The notes under the pieces are model-generated. The model was not told the DNA's origin, made no database searches, and saw nothing but the letters and a program-made list of their open reading frames with translations. A stretch of 15,100 bases of DNA from an uncultured Lachnospiraceae bacterium (lineage in GTDB: Bacteria; Bacillota; Clostridia; Lachnospirales; Lachnospiraceae): the NCBI GenBank assembly GCA_947591115.1, contig CANQCX010000024.1, positions 1-15,100 on the forward strand, in the 5' to 3' direction. A program made the position numbers and the translations under genes. Positions 1-6,954 of the stretch are shown piece after piece (within the stretch, counting starts at the first letter, position 1; each line of letters begins with the position of its first letter).

Positions 1-254
1 ACAAATCCGAGCTTTGCGCGGATTTCGGGCAGCGATCGTTTTTCCAGCAGGATCCCGTCGATCGTTACCGTTCCGGTAAAGCCGAGATTCAACCCGACCA
101 GTATTTTTAGCAGCGTGGATTTTCCTACCCCGTTTGCCCCGATCAGGCCGACGGCTTCCCGCTCCTTTACATGAAACGTAATGTCCGAAAGGATCTCTTT
201 TTCTTTTTCATAAGCGAACGAAATTTGGCAGACGTCCAATTGATTTTGATTCAT
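1..254 (-). CDS. cbiO: Co/Ni ECF transporter ATPase CbiO, N-terminal part (cut by window edge)
   Basis: This is the ATP-binding subunit of an energy-coupling-factor transporter; it hydrolyses ATP on the cytoplasmic face to power cobalt or nickel uptake through CbiM and CbiQ. About 84 residues are in the window, starting MNQNQLDVCQISFAYEKEKE. The FAY tyrosine (residue 15) fits the A-loop that stacks on adenine, and the Walker A motif GANGVGKST is at about residues 39-47. Walker B, the signature motif and the H-loop lie beyond the left edge. The ATG at 254 overlaps the cbiQ stop by 4 nt (ATGA), typical of translational coupling in a cbiMQO operon. The assignment to Co/Ni rather than another ECF cargo rests on the adjacent CbiM and CbiQ. 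Confidence 0.9.
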   Translation of the reverse strand, partial: MNQNQLDVCQISFAYEKEKEILSDITFHVKEREAVGLIGANGVGKSTLLKILVGLNLGFTGTVTIDGILLEKRSLPEIRAKLGF

Positions 255-1063
255 GCTCCGATCCCTCCGATCCGGTTTCCGATGAGCAGTATTATGGGAT
301 AACACCGGAACAGCAGCAAAATTCCTGCCCAAAATCCCAGCCACAGCCAATCCTGCCACCGCGGCAAAACCCTCTTTTTATGCGGCGCGCCGTTTTTCGG
401 ATATCCGCGCAGGAGCATACTGTCATATACCCGATCGGCTCGATCCATGCTCCGCAGCAGAAGCTGTCCCGCCAACGACCCCCAGACTTTAAAGTGGATG
501 CCCTTCTGACGGGGCGCGCGCAGTGCATACGCCGCTGTGATCCGTCCGGTTTCTTCTAAAAGCAGCGTCAAATAGCGCCATGTCAGCAAAAACTGGGTAA
601 CCGCCGTCTGCGGCAGATGCAGCGCAAGAAGCGCGTTTCCGATCTGCTCTACGGTCGTCGTGGCGATAAAAAGGTACGCTGCCAGTACGCTGAAAATCCC
701 TTTGAGAGCCAGCGTAAGAAAAGAGAAAACTCCGGTGCTTAGCTTGATGCCGCCGACCACGACTGCCGTACGGTCCAAAAAAGGATTGCAGATTCCGACC
801 AGACAGACCAGAAGAAGCACCGGACGCAGCCTTTTAAGGCAGTCCCCCAGCGGCGCCTCCGCCAAAATGCATACGGCTGCCGGATAGACGCACATCCCTG
901 CCGTTCCAAGCACATCGTATTTGGGAAACGATACGGTAATCCCAATATAAAAAACAGTTAAAACAAACTTAACCAGCGGATGAAGCCGATTCACCCACTG
1001 GTCTCTTTTTGCCAACTGCTCCATATGATAAATTTCCAAAATTGCGTTTTCGGTCCTACTCAT
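251..1063 (-). CDS. cbiQ: Co/Ni ECF transporter transmembrane protein CbiQ (EcfT family)
   Basis: A 270-residue integral membrane protein that couples the ATPase CbiO to the substrate-binding component CbiM. Hydrophobic segments are visible at about residues 31-47, 55-70, 80-97, 110-135 and 240-262. The EcfT coupling region is recognisable: ALRAPRQKG at about residue 179, and RSMDRADRVYDSMLLRGYP at about 205-223. The latter matches the conserved R-x3-RA-RVY-x-M-x2-RGY pattern of CbiQ. The ATG at 1063 lies inside the end of cbiM (8-nt overlap) and the stop overlaps the cbiO start. No strong Shine-Dalgarno is seen, so translation probably depends on coupling from cbiM. Whether the metal is cobalt or nickel cannot be read from this subunit. 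Confidence 0.92.
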   Translation of the reverse strand: MSRTENAILEIYHMEQLAKRDQWVNRLHPLVKFVLTVFYIGITVSFPKYDVLGTAGMCVYPAAVCILAEAPLGDCLKRLRPVLLLVCLVGICNPFLDRTAVVVGGIKLSTGVFSFLTLALKGIFSVLAAYLFIATTTVEQIGNALLALHLPQTAVTQFLLTWRYLTLLLEETGRITAAYALRAPRQKGIHFKVWGSLAGQLLLRSMDRADRVYDSMLLRGYPKNGAPHKKRVLPRWQDWLWLGFWAGILLLFRCYPIILLIGNRIGGIGA

Positions 1064-2072
1064 CTGATTTTACCCGTTTATGCAGAAGCTTCCGGAAAAA
1101 CCGGAACAGATAGCAGCCTCCGACACATAAAAACACAACCGCCGCGCTTCCCGCGATTCCGGAAAAAGCCGTACCGAGCGGCGACTGCGAGTCCGCAAAC
1201 GCGTAATCCGGCAGAAGCGCCGTCGCGCTCTGCATCCGATCCGCCGTCTGATAAACGCCGCCCTCCGCTTCCAGATCGGTTTTGCCCGTCATGCGTTCGA
1301 TGGACCATTCCAGACCGTCCGGATCAGAAGACGCCGCCAGTGAAAACAACCCGCCGGTCACGACTGCCGCAGCAGCCAAAACAGCAAGCGTTTTCAGAAA
1401 CGAAAGTTTTCCTTTTTGGCTTTCTTCCGGCGCACTGCAATACAAGAGATTTGGCCTTGCCTCATAGACAAATACCAGAACCGCCGCCGTAATCAGTCCC
1501 TCAACCAATCCGATCGCAAGATGAATCGGCTGCATAACGCCCAAAAACGCGGCAAACGGAAGTTCCGTAATACGGGATGCCGTCGTTTCCAAAACGACGC
1601 TGAACGCGCCAAGCTGCAGAGAAACCATACATCCCAAAACCGACGCCGCAATGATCTTGGCTCTGGTCATTCCTTTTTTCATCATTGGCTTCCAGATTGC
1701 CAGCGCACCGATAAAGCAGCCGTAAAAAGCCATATTCCAAATATTGCACCCCAGCGCCAAAAGACCTCCGTCTGCAAATAGCAGACATTGGATCAAAAGA
1801 ACGCCGATCATAGTCAAAAATCCCGCGTACGGCCCTACGATCGCAGACAACAGCAAACCGCCGCATAAATGTCCGCTTGAGCCGGTACCCGGAATCGAAA
1901 AATTGATCATCTGCGCCGCAAATACAAACGCTCCCATCACTCCCATTACGGGAATTTTTTTGTGATCGTCCTCTAAACGTATCTGTTTTAGAGAATAAGC
2001 TGCCGCCGCAGCAGAACATGCATACATGGCTCCCGCAACCGCCGGAGCCACCAAAGCATCCGCCATATGCAT
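1056..2072 (-). CDS. cbiM: Co/Ni ECF substrate-specific component CbiM with C-terminal CbiN/PDGLE-like domain
   Basis: A 338-residue membrane protein that binds Co2+ or Ni2+ and passes it across the membrane. It starts MHMADALVAPAVAG. In characterised CbiM/NikM proteins the N-terminal amine and His2 chelate the metal, so this start is strongly favoured; GGGGGAG lies 7 nt upstream. Residues 1-210 form the CbiM domain, with the motifs IPGTGSSGHLCGG (about 60-72) and FADGGLLALGCNIWNM (about 100-115). After a linker, a helix at about 229-246 precedes an extracytoplasmic stretch with PDGLEWS (about 252-258). A final helix near 305-322 follows. This is the CbiN/PDGLE layout, usually a separate small subunit and here fused. 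It is first in cbiMQO. No cobalamin or NiCo riboswitch fits in the 98-nt gap upstream, so Co versus Ni stays open. Confidence 0.9.
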   Translation of the reverse strand: MHMADALVAPAVAGAMYACSAAAAAYSLKQIRLEDDHKKIPVMGVMGAFVFAAQMINFSIPGTGSSGHLCGGLLLSAIVGPYAGFLTMIGVLLIQCLLFADGGLLALGCNIWNMAFYGCFIGALAIWKPMMKKGMTRAKIIAASVLGCMVSLQLGAFSVVLETTASRITELPFAAFLGVMQPIHLAIGLVEGLITAAVLVFVYEARPNLLYCSAPEESQKGKLSFLKTLAVLAAAAVVTGGLFSLAASSDPDGLEWSIERMTGKTDLEAEGGVYQTADRMQSATALLPDYAFADSQSPLGTAFSGIAGSAAVVFLCVGGCYLFRFFRKLLHKRVKSDE

Positions 2073-2108
2073 TTTTGTCTCCCCCTTCCTTGCGCGTTTA
2101 CTCTTATG

Positions 2109-2136
2109 AGTTTATCACTTTACTATAACAGCGCAA
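2109..2136 (-). promoter_or_regulatory. Candidate cbiM promoter
   Basis: In the pnp-cbiM gap the minus strand shows TTGCGC (2131-2136), 16 nt, then TAAACT (2109-2114), a weak sigma-70/A-type match. A better -10, TATAGT at 2122-2127, would place its -35 (TCCCCC) inside the C5ATG5 palindrome, which suggests a regulated rather than constitutive promoter. Which -10 is used cannot be decided by eye. Confidence 0.35.
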
Positions 2137-2137
2137 G

Positions 2138-2149
2138 CCCCCATGGGGG
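2138..2149. promoter_or_regulatory. C5-AT-G5 palindrome upstream of cbiM, possible metal-repressor operator
   Basis: CCCCCATGGGGG is a perfect 12-bp palindrome 66 nt upstream of the cbiM start, abutting or overlapping the candidate -35 region. G-tract/C-tract palindromes with a short A/T centre are typical operators of the CsoR/RcnR/CstR family of metal- or sulfur-sensing repressors. It is not followed by a T-run on the minus strand, so it is unlikely to be the pnp terminator. The regulator itself is not in the window, and its role is inferred only from shape and from the Co/Ni context. Confidence 0.4.
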
Positions 2150-2170
2150 ATATTTTTGTATCTTCTTTTC

Positions 2171-4264
2171 TTACTTGTCCGCCGGAACGTCTTTTATGGA
2201 GAAGCTGATTCTGCCAAGCTTGTCTTTTCCGAGGCAGACCACCTTGACCTTATCGCCCAGCGTCAAAACGTCCTCTACCCTGTTGATCCGCTCTTTTGCA
2301 ATTTTGGAAATGTGAACCATTCCTTCCTTGCCCGGAGCGAATTCTATGAACGCGCCGAATTCCTTGATGCTTACGACGGTTCCGGTAAAGATCTGTCCCG
2401 CCTCAAAATCGGTGGTAATCGTTTCGATCATTTCGATCGCTTTTTGGATCATCGCTTTGTCGGTTCCGCATACGGAAACAGAGCCGTCCTCCGTAATGTC
2501 GATCTTGACATCCGTACGCGCAATGATCTCGTTGATGGTCTTTCCTTTCTGACCTACCACATCGCCGATCTTATTCGGATCGATAACGATCTGCTCGATC
2601 TTCGGCGCCCATTTGCTGACTTCTTTTCTCGGCTCGGAAATGGCTTTACTCATAACCTCGTCCATAATGTAAAGTCTTGCCTCTCTCGTTCTGGCGATCG
2701 CTTCTTCGACGATCGGGCGCGTCAGACCATGAATCTTAATATCCATCTGGATCGCGGTAATGCCGTCGTGCGTACCGGTCACTTTGAAATCCATATCTCC
2801 AAAGAAGTCTTCCAATCCCTGAATATCGGTCAAAACAATATAATCGTCATCCGTATCTCCGGTTACCAGTCCGCAGGAAATTCCTGCAACCATTTTTTTA
2901 ATCGGAACGCCCGCCGCCATCAGCGACATGCAGGATGCGCAGGTAGACGCCATCGAAGTGGAGCCGTTTGATTCAAAGGTTTCGGAAACCGCACGAATCG
3001 CATACGGAAATTCTTCCACATCCGGAAGCACAGGGATCAGCGCACGCTCCGCGAGCGCGCCATGTCCGATCTCACGCCGTCCCGGTCCTCTGGACACTTT
3101 GGTCTCCCCGACCGAATACGACGGGAAATTGTACTGGTGCATATAACGCTTTGTCGTGATATTGGCGTCCAGACCGTCGATCTTTTGTACCTCGGAAAGC
3201 GGCGCCAGCGTTACTACGTCGCAGATCTGCGTCTGTCCGCGGGTAAACATGGCGGAGCCATGAACTCTCGGAATGATATCCACTTCCGCTGCCAGAGGCC
3301 GGATCTGGTCGATGGCGCGTCCGTCCGGACGCTTGTGGTCTTTTAAGATCATCTTGCGGACCGTCTTTTTCTGGTACTGATAAACAGCCTCGCCCAGTAC
3401 GGCAAGCCATTCCTCGTTATCCGCAAACGCCTCCTCCAGCTTTTCTGTGATCTCTTTGATATTTTCTTCCCGTTTCTGCTTTTCGTCGGTAAAGACCGCG
3501 TCCTCCATCTGCTCCGGCGGAACGATCTCGCGGATCGCCGCAAACATTTCCTCCGGAATCGCGCAGCTGGTATATTCATGCTTCGATTTTCCGACCTCTG
3601 CGCAGATCTGATCGATAAATGCAATGATCGTCTGATTGACCTCATGACATTTGTAGATGGCTTCGATCATTTTTGCTTCCGGAATCTCGTTCGCTCCGGC
3701 TTCGATCATGATTACCTTTTCCCTTGTGGAAGCAACGGTCAGCATCAGATCGCCCTCATCCCAGTCCTTCTGGGACGGATTTACGATAAATTCGCCGTTT
3801 TTCATACCCATCTGCGTCATTGCGCATGGTCCGTCAAACGGGATATCCGAAATCGTCGTTGCAAGCGCGGCGCCAATCATAGCCACGATTTCCGGACGGC
3901 ACTCCGGATCCACCGACATGACCATATTGTTTAACGTAACGTCGTTCCGATAATCCTTCGGAAACAGCGGACGCATCGGACGGTCGATGACACGCGAGGT
4001 CAGAACGGCATTCTCGGACGCCTTTCCCTCACGCTTGTTAAATCCGCCCGGAATTTTTCCGACTGCGTACATTTTTTCCTCGAATTCCACGCTCAGCGGG
4101 AAAAAGTCAATCCCGTCACGCGGTTTGTCCGAAGCGGTAGCCGTTGATAAAACGGTCGTATCGCCGTATTTTAATAATGCTGCTCCGTTCGCCTGCGCGC
4201 ACACTCTGCCGATATCGACCGTAAGCGTTCTTCCGGCAAGCTCCATTGAATAAGTTTTGTACAT
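2171..4264 (-). CDS. pnp: Polyribonucleotide nucleotidyltransferase (PNPase)
   Basis: A phosphorolytic 3'-5' exoribonuclease that degrades RNA to nucleoside diphosphates as a trimer in the cytoplasm. The frame is open further upstream (ATG at 4339), but I choose ATG 4264: it has AAGGAG 7 nt upstream, gives the usual MYKTYSMELAGRTL N-terminus and a normal 697 residues, and the longer version would run through the terminator hairpin. Domain order: RNase PH-like 1, an all-helical linker (about 215-300), then RNase PH-like 2. The second core has SRGPGRREIGHG for phosphate/RNA binding and GDMDFKVTGTHDGITAIQMD, which carries the conserved catalytic aspartates. A KH domain (GDVVGQKGKTINEII) and a C-terminal S1 domain (GTVVSIKEFGAFIEF) follow. 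It lies 101 nt after rpsO, the common bacterial arrangement. Confidence 0.97.
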   Translation of the reverse strand: MYKTYSMELAGRTLTVDIGRVCAQANGAALLKYGDTTVLSTATASDKPRDGIDFFPLSVEFEEKMYAVGKIPGGFNKREGKASENAVLTSRVIDRPMRPLFPKDYRNDVTLNNMVMSVDPECRPEIVAMIGAALATTISDIPFDGPCAMTQMGMKNGEFIVNPSQKDWDEGDLMLTVASTREKVIMIEAGANEIPEAKMIEAIYKCHEVNQTIIAFIDQICAEVGKSKHEYTSCAIPEEMFAAIREIVPPEQMEDAVFTDEKQKREENIKEITEKLEEAFADNEEWLAVLGEAVYQYQKKTVRKMILKDHKRPDGRAIDQIRPLAAEVDIIPRVHGSAMFTRGQTQICDVVTLAPLSEVQKIDGLDANITTKRYMHQYNFPSYSVGETKVSRGPGRREIGHGALAERALIPVLPDVEEFPYAIRAVSETFESNGSTSMASTCASCMSLMAAGVPIKKMVAGISCGLVTGDTDDDYIVLTDIQGLEDFFGDMDFKVTGTHDGITAIQMDIKIHGLTRPIVEEAIARTREARLYIMDEVMSKAISEPRKEVSKWAPKIEQIVIDPNKIGDVVGQKGKTINEIIARTDVKIDITEDGSVSVCGTDKAMIQKAIEMIETITTDFEAGQIFTGTVVSIKEFGAFIEFAPGKEGMVHISKIAKERINRVEDVLTLGDKVKVVCLGKDKLGRISFSIKDVPADK

Positions 4265-4297
4265 ATATGTGCTCCTTCTGCATAAGTGATAAAGTAA

Positions 4298-4327
4298 AAA
4301 AGAGCGGTTTTTCTGCTCCGCTCTTTT
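4298..4327 (-). terminator. Intrinsic terminator/attenuator between rpsO and pnp
   Basis: On the minus strand AAAAGAGCGG, a 10-nt loop, then CCGCTCTTTT form a perfect 10-bp stem. Two more T then follow (TTTTTT in all, then ACTTT). It stands 38 nt after the rpsO stop and 33 nt before the pnp start. No convincing promoter lies between it and pnp, so pnp is probably expressed by read-through. It may also serve as an RNA processing site, as in other rpsO-pnp operons. Confidence 0.75.
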
Positions 4328-4330
4328 CCT

Positions 4331-4346
4331 GTTTTGCATACAAAAC
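4331..4346. repeat. Small inverted repeat in the rpsO-pnp spacer
   Basis: GTTTTG-CATA-CAAAAC is a perfect 6-bp inverted repeat three nucleotides from the base of the terminator stem. In the transcript it would form a weak AU-rich hairpin directly before the terminator. Its function is unknown; a role in RNase processing or PNPase autoregulation is only a guess. Confidence 0.45.
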
Positions 4347-4365
4347 GCTGACTGCGCCTTATATC

Positions 4366-4632
4366 CTATTTTCTGAGTCCCAAACGCTCAATCAGAGAAC
4401 GGTATCTCTCAATATCCAGATCTTTCAGGTAAGAAAGCAATCCTCTTCTCTGACCAATCATTTTCAGCATTCCTCTTCTGGAATGATGATCTTTTGGATT
4501 TACCTTTAAATGCTCGGTAAGCTCCTGAATCCTAGCGGTCAGAATCGCTACCTGAACTTCCGGCGATCCGGTATCGTTCGGCGTTCTGCCGTACTCTGCA
4601 ATAATTGCCTGTTTCTTTTCTTTTGCGATCAT
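4366..4632 (-). CDS. rpsO: 30S ribosomal protein S15
   Basis: An 88-residue primary binding protein of the small subunit that recognises the 16S rRNA h20/h21/h22 junction and nucleates the platform. It has the full length and hallmark sequences of the family: TGSPEVQVAILTARI (about 21-35), LTEHLK, DHHSRRGML (about 48-56) and RRGLLSYLK (about 62-70). The ATG at 4632 is preceded by AAGGAGG with 8-nt spacing. Its own promoter and a leader of about 90 nt lie upstream. S15 commonly represses its own mRNA, and the 6-bp hairpin over the start codon here would suit such control. The stop is TAG. Confidence 0.98.
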   Translation of the reverse strand: MIAKEKKQAIIAEYGRTPNDTGSPEVQVAILTARIQELTEHLKVNPKDHHSRRGMLKMIGQRRGLLSYLKDLDIERYRSLIERLGLRK

Positions 4633-4641
4633 GTGATGATC
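4627..4641 (-). promoter_or_regulatory. Hairpin covering the rpsO start codon
   Basis: The mRNA reads GAUCAU-CAC-AUGAUC, a perfect 6-bp stem with a 3-nt loop. The rpsO AUG sits in the 3' arm and the 5' arm begins inside the last bases of the AGGAGG site. Such a stem would compete with initiation and is a plausible point for S15 feedback. The pairing is seen; the regulation is inferred. Confidence 0.45.
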
Positions 4642-4723
4642 CTCCTTTTTTTGATAAATGCCCGATGAAACAAATACTCAGCAGAAGGTCGGAGTGTCCA
4701 TCTACCGAATATGGGCTGCATAC
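4633..4723 (-). promoter_or_regulatory. rpsO 5' leader, possible S15 autoregulatory RNA
   Basis: The leader of about 90 nt between the predicted transcription start and rpsO can form several short helices: GCAG with CUGC, UCGG with CCGA inside it, and a longer-range GCCC with GGGC that would close a multi-helix junction upstream of the Shine-Dalgarno. S15-binding leaders in other bacteria are often three-way junctions or pseudoknots. I paired this by eye only; no known consensus was matched. Confidence 0.3.
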
Positions 4724-4729
4724 TTAGAT

Positions 4730-4758
4730 ACTATACCACAGGTAAATCTTATTGTAAA
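4730..4758 (-). promoter_or_regulatory. rpsO promoter
   Basis: TTTACA (4753-4758), exactly 17 nt, then TATAGT (4730-4735), each 5 of 6 to the sigma-A consensus. It lies in the gap between the NlpC/P60 gene and rpsO and would start transcription near 4723. Confidence 0.75.
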
Positions 4759-4783
4759 TCTTTTTTTCAATAACCGTAACCGT

Positions 4784-5905
4784 TTATAAATACCGAACCA
4801 CGCAGATCGGGGAACGGTAAAACGCGTTCGAGATCTTAATTCCGTCTTTTTTATTGCTGGCGTGTACGATCTTCCCGTTGCCGATATAGATCGCTACATG
4901 GTTGATCCGTTTGCCGCTTCCGTAGAAAAACAAATCGCCCGGCTGCGCTTCCGAAGCGCTGATCTTTGTTCCGTAGCTTGGCTGCGCTTTTGAAGAATGC
5001 GGCAGATAAATTCCGTATTTTGCATAGATCTGCATCGTAAATCCGGAGCAGTCTACGCCGTTGGTCAGGCTTGTCCCGCCCCACCGGTAGCGGTTGCCTA
5101 CAAACTGGCACGCATAGTTGACCAGAGACGCCCTTGCGCTGGAAACCCCGCTTCCAAAGCGTACCTCCGACATCGTCTGTGCGGTCGGAAGTTTTTCCGA
5201 GATCGTGACATACTCTGCGGCAACGTAACCGTTTTCCGAATCTATTTCTACCTGAACCCAGTCGCCCAGATCCGCAACCAGCGTCAAATCCTCGCCTTTG
5301 CCTACTACGGACAGGATTCCGGACTCCGTAGACGCTTCCTCGCGTACGCGCAGGGAATCCACCTGTACGGACGCAACCGTTTTCAGCTCCTCTTTTGCTA
5401 CTGCAAGAGCTTCCTCTCCGGTCAGAAGATATTCGCTTTTGACATATCCGGTTACATTTCCGGAGGTAATGCTGCTCCATTCTCCATCGACGGATAAGAT
5501 CTCACAGGCATTGTGATTGGTCATCTTTCCGACGATCTCGCTGTCTGTAGAAGCTTCCTTGCGCACGTTCAGATTGCCCTCGGACACGACCGTAACGCCC
5601 AGATTGGTATATCCGCAAAAAGAAGTATCCGTCTCCGTCTGTCCCGCCGCTACCAGATTGGTATCGGTATCTACGACTTCTACGCAGCTAAAATCATGGA
5701 ACACATCCGAAACTCCCGACGTCAGCGAAACGGACTGCTGGTTTTCGTTATTCATTACCGTAGTGATCCCCGCGGTCAGATTCGCGGCATCTTTTCGTTC
5801 GACATCCTCCGGCTTCTGCCCTGCAGAGGCGCAAACTCCGGATAACATCGTCGTAAACAGCATTACGGCTCCAACTTCAATTTTCATTCTCTGACTAAAC
5901 TTCAT
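4784..5905 (-). CDS. Secreted SH3b-NlpC/P60 peptidoglycan endopeptidase
   Basis: A predicted exported cell-wall hydrolase cleaving peptide stems of peptidoglycan (D,L-endopeptidase type). I start at ATG 5905, giving 373 residues: it has GGAGG 5 nt upstream and yields a clean signal peptide (MKFSQRMKIEVGAVMLFTTM..., likely cut near ASA/G at 28). An upstream ATG at 5989 would bury this signal. After a linker come SH3b domain 1 (about 101-162, GNLNVRKEASTDSEIVG) and SH3b domain 2 (about 176-236, DSLRVREEASTESGILS). The NlpC/P60 domain is at about 255-373: RWGGTS, then catalytic Cys286 in DCSGF, His336 in NHVAIYIG and His348 in VHAS, so the triad looks intact. It has its own strong promoter. Its place between ribF and rpsO is unusual. 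The exact bond cleaved is not readable. Confidence 0.9.
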   Translation of the reverse strand: MKFSQRMKIEVGAVMLFTTMLSGVCASAGQKPEDVERKDAANLTAGITTVMNNENQQSVSLTSGVSDVFHDFSCVEVVDTDTNLVAAGQTETDTSFCGYTNLGVTVVSEGNLNVRKEASTDSEIVGKMTNHNACEILSVDGEWSSITSGNVTGYVKSEYLLTGEEALAVAKEELKTVASVQVDSLRVREEASTESGILSVVGKGEDLTLVADLGDWVQVEIDSENGYVAAEYVTISEKLPTAQTMSEVRFGSGVSSARASLVNYACQFVGNRYRWGGTSLTNGVDCSGFTMQIYAKYGIYLPHSSKAQPSYGTKISASEAQPGDLFFYGSGKRINHVAIYIGNGKIVHASNKKDGIKISNAFYRSPICVVRYL

Positions 5906-5979
5906 GTGCTCCTCCACCCCGTTCATACCGGTAAAGTATGTTCCGCTTCTCTGATCGTGAAATTTTTGGTACGGATATG

Positions 5980-6008
5980 AGTATAGCAAGCAAAATTAAC
6001 ATTGTCAA
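5980..6008 (-). promoter_or_regulatory. NlpC/P60 gene promoter
   Basis: TTGACA (6003-6008), 17 nt, TATACT (5980-5985): full-consensus -35 and 5/6 -10. The ribF stop codon TGA (6005-6007) is embedded in the -35 hexamer. Predicted start near 5973, leaving an untranslated leader of about 68 nt, too short for a ydaO-type c-di-AMP riboswitch. Confidence 0.8.
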
Positions 6009-6940
6009 CACACTTGTGTAATATTTTTGTAATAAGTCTCCGCCATGCAGCGGTCGCAATTCATTTGATAACGCAGTTCTTCTACGCTTGCAAATTTCAT
6101 TTCCTGCCGGAGAAATTCAAGGAACTGTACCTCTACCGTCTGTCCGTATACATCCTGACAAAAATCCATAATATAGGTTTCCACGCCAATCCGGTTTTCA
6201 TTCGAAACAGTCGGTTTTTTTCCGACATTGGAAACGCCCTTGTACCATTTTTCCCCAATGACCACGCGCGTAACATACACGCCGTTGGGCGGAAGGAGCT
6301 TTTCTTCGGGAAGGAGCATATTGATGGTCGGAACCCCGAGTTTTCTTCCCAGCTTCCTGCCATGCACAATGCGGCTTCTCACGAAATATTCATAGCCGAG
6401 AAGATGATTGGCTTTTGCGATATTGCCCTTTTCGATTTCTTCCCGCACATAGGTGCTGCTGATATCGCGGCCGTCCTCCTGCACCTTTTTCACGACAATC
6501 GTCCGGTAGCCAAACTCTGTTTCCCGCTCTTTGAGCAGCCGGTAATCGCCTGCGCGCTGATAGCCGAAGTGAAAATCATCCCCGACTACCATGCACTTTA
6601 TGTTCAGTCGTTTTACGATCCATGCAATAAAGGACACCGGATCCATCTGCCTGACTTCCTGCGTAAACGGACATTCGATCAGGTAATCTATGCCGGTGTT
6701 CTCAAAGATTATATGTTTTTCTTCATTTGTCGTCAGTACCTTTACCGGCTTGTTCCCTACCTGTTTTTTCGGGGGGATATCAAACGTAAACACGACCGTA
6801 CGATAGCCGCAGAGATTCCCCTGCTCCATGAGCGTTTCCATCAAAAGCTCATGCCCTCTGTGCAGTCCGTCAAATTTACCCAGCGTGATTACCGTCGGCT
6901 CCGTTATCTCAAAATCCAGTGTATTTTTTATATATTCCAT
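6005..6940 (-). CDS. ribF: Bifunctional riboflavin kinase / FAD synthetase
   Basis: Phosphorylates riboflavin to FMN and adenylylates FMN to FAD in the cytoplasm. The N-terminal FMN adenylyltransferase domain (about 1-180) shows the nucleotidyltransferase motif GKFDGLHRGHE near residues 21-31, VVGDDFHFGYQRAGD, and ISSTYVREEI with the SSTxxR signature. The C-terminal riboflavin kinase domain (about 185-305) shows GRKLGRKLGVPTINM with the PTxN motif, PPNGVYV, and YKGVSNVGKKPT. I prefer ATG 6940 (MEYIKNTLDF, 311 residues). A TTG at 6958 overlapping the truB stop (TTGA) would add six residues and is a real alternative, since the ATG has only a weak GGA upstream. Either way it is coupled to truB. 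Confidence 0.95.
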   Translation of the reverse strand: MEYIKNTLDFEITEPTVITLGKFDGLHRGHELLMETLMEQGNLCGYRTVVFTFDIPPKKQVGNKPVKVLTTNEEKHIIFENTGIDYLIECPFTQEVRQMDPVSFIAWIVKRLNIKCMVVGDDFHFGYQRAGDYRLLKERETEFGYRTIVVKKVQEDGRDISSTYVREEIEKGNIAKANHLLGYEYFVRSRIVHGRKLGRKLGVPTINMLLPEEKLLPPNGVYVTRVVIGEKWYKGVSNVGKKPTVSNENRIGVETYIMDFCQDVYGQTVEVQFLEFLRQEMKFASVEELRYQMNCDRCMAETYYKNITQVC

Positions 6941-6954
6941 AGCATTCCATAAAA

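Noticed and set aside
2073..2170. Cobalamin or NiCo riboswitch upstream of cbiM
   Set aside because: The gap is 98 nt, too short for a cobalamin riboswitch with promoter, and no matching conserved blocks were seen.
2156..2971. 271-codon plus-strand open frame opposite pnp
   Set aside because: It is fully antisense to the conserved pnp coding region and shows no domain.
4265..4339. 25-residue N-terminal extension of PNPase from ATG 4339
   Set aside because: It would be translated from the terminator stem, lacks a ribosome-binding site, and the family N-terminus fits ATG 4264.
5906..5973. ydaO-type c-di-AMP riboswitch upstream of the NlpC/P60 gene
   Set aside because: Such riboswitches often precede wall hydrolases, but the leader is only about 68 nt and shows no strong nested helices.
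6002..6952. 316-codon plus-strand open frame opposite ribF
   Set aside because: It mirrors ribF almost exactly and ribF has all its catalytic motifs; composition shadow.
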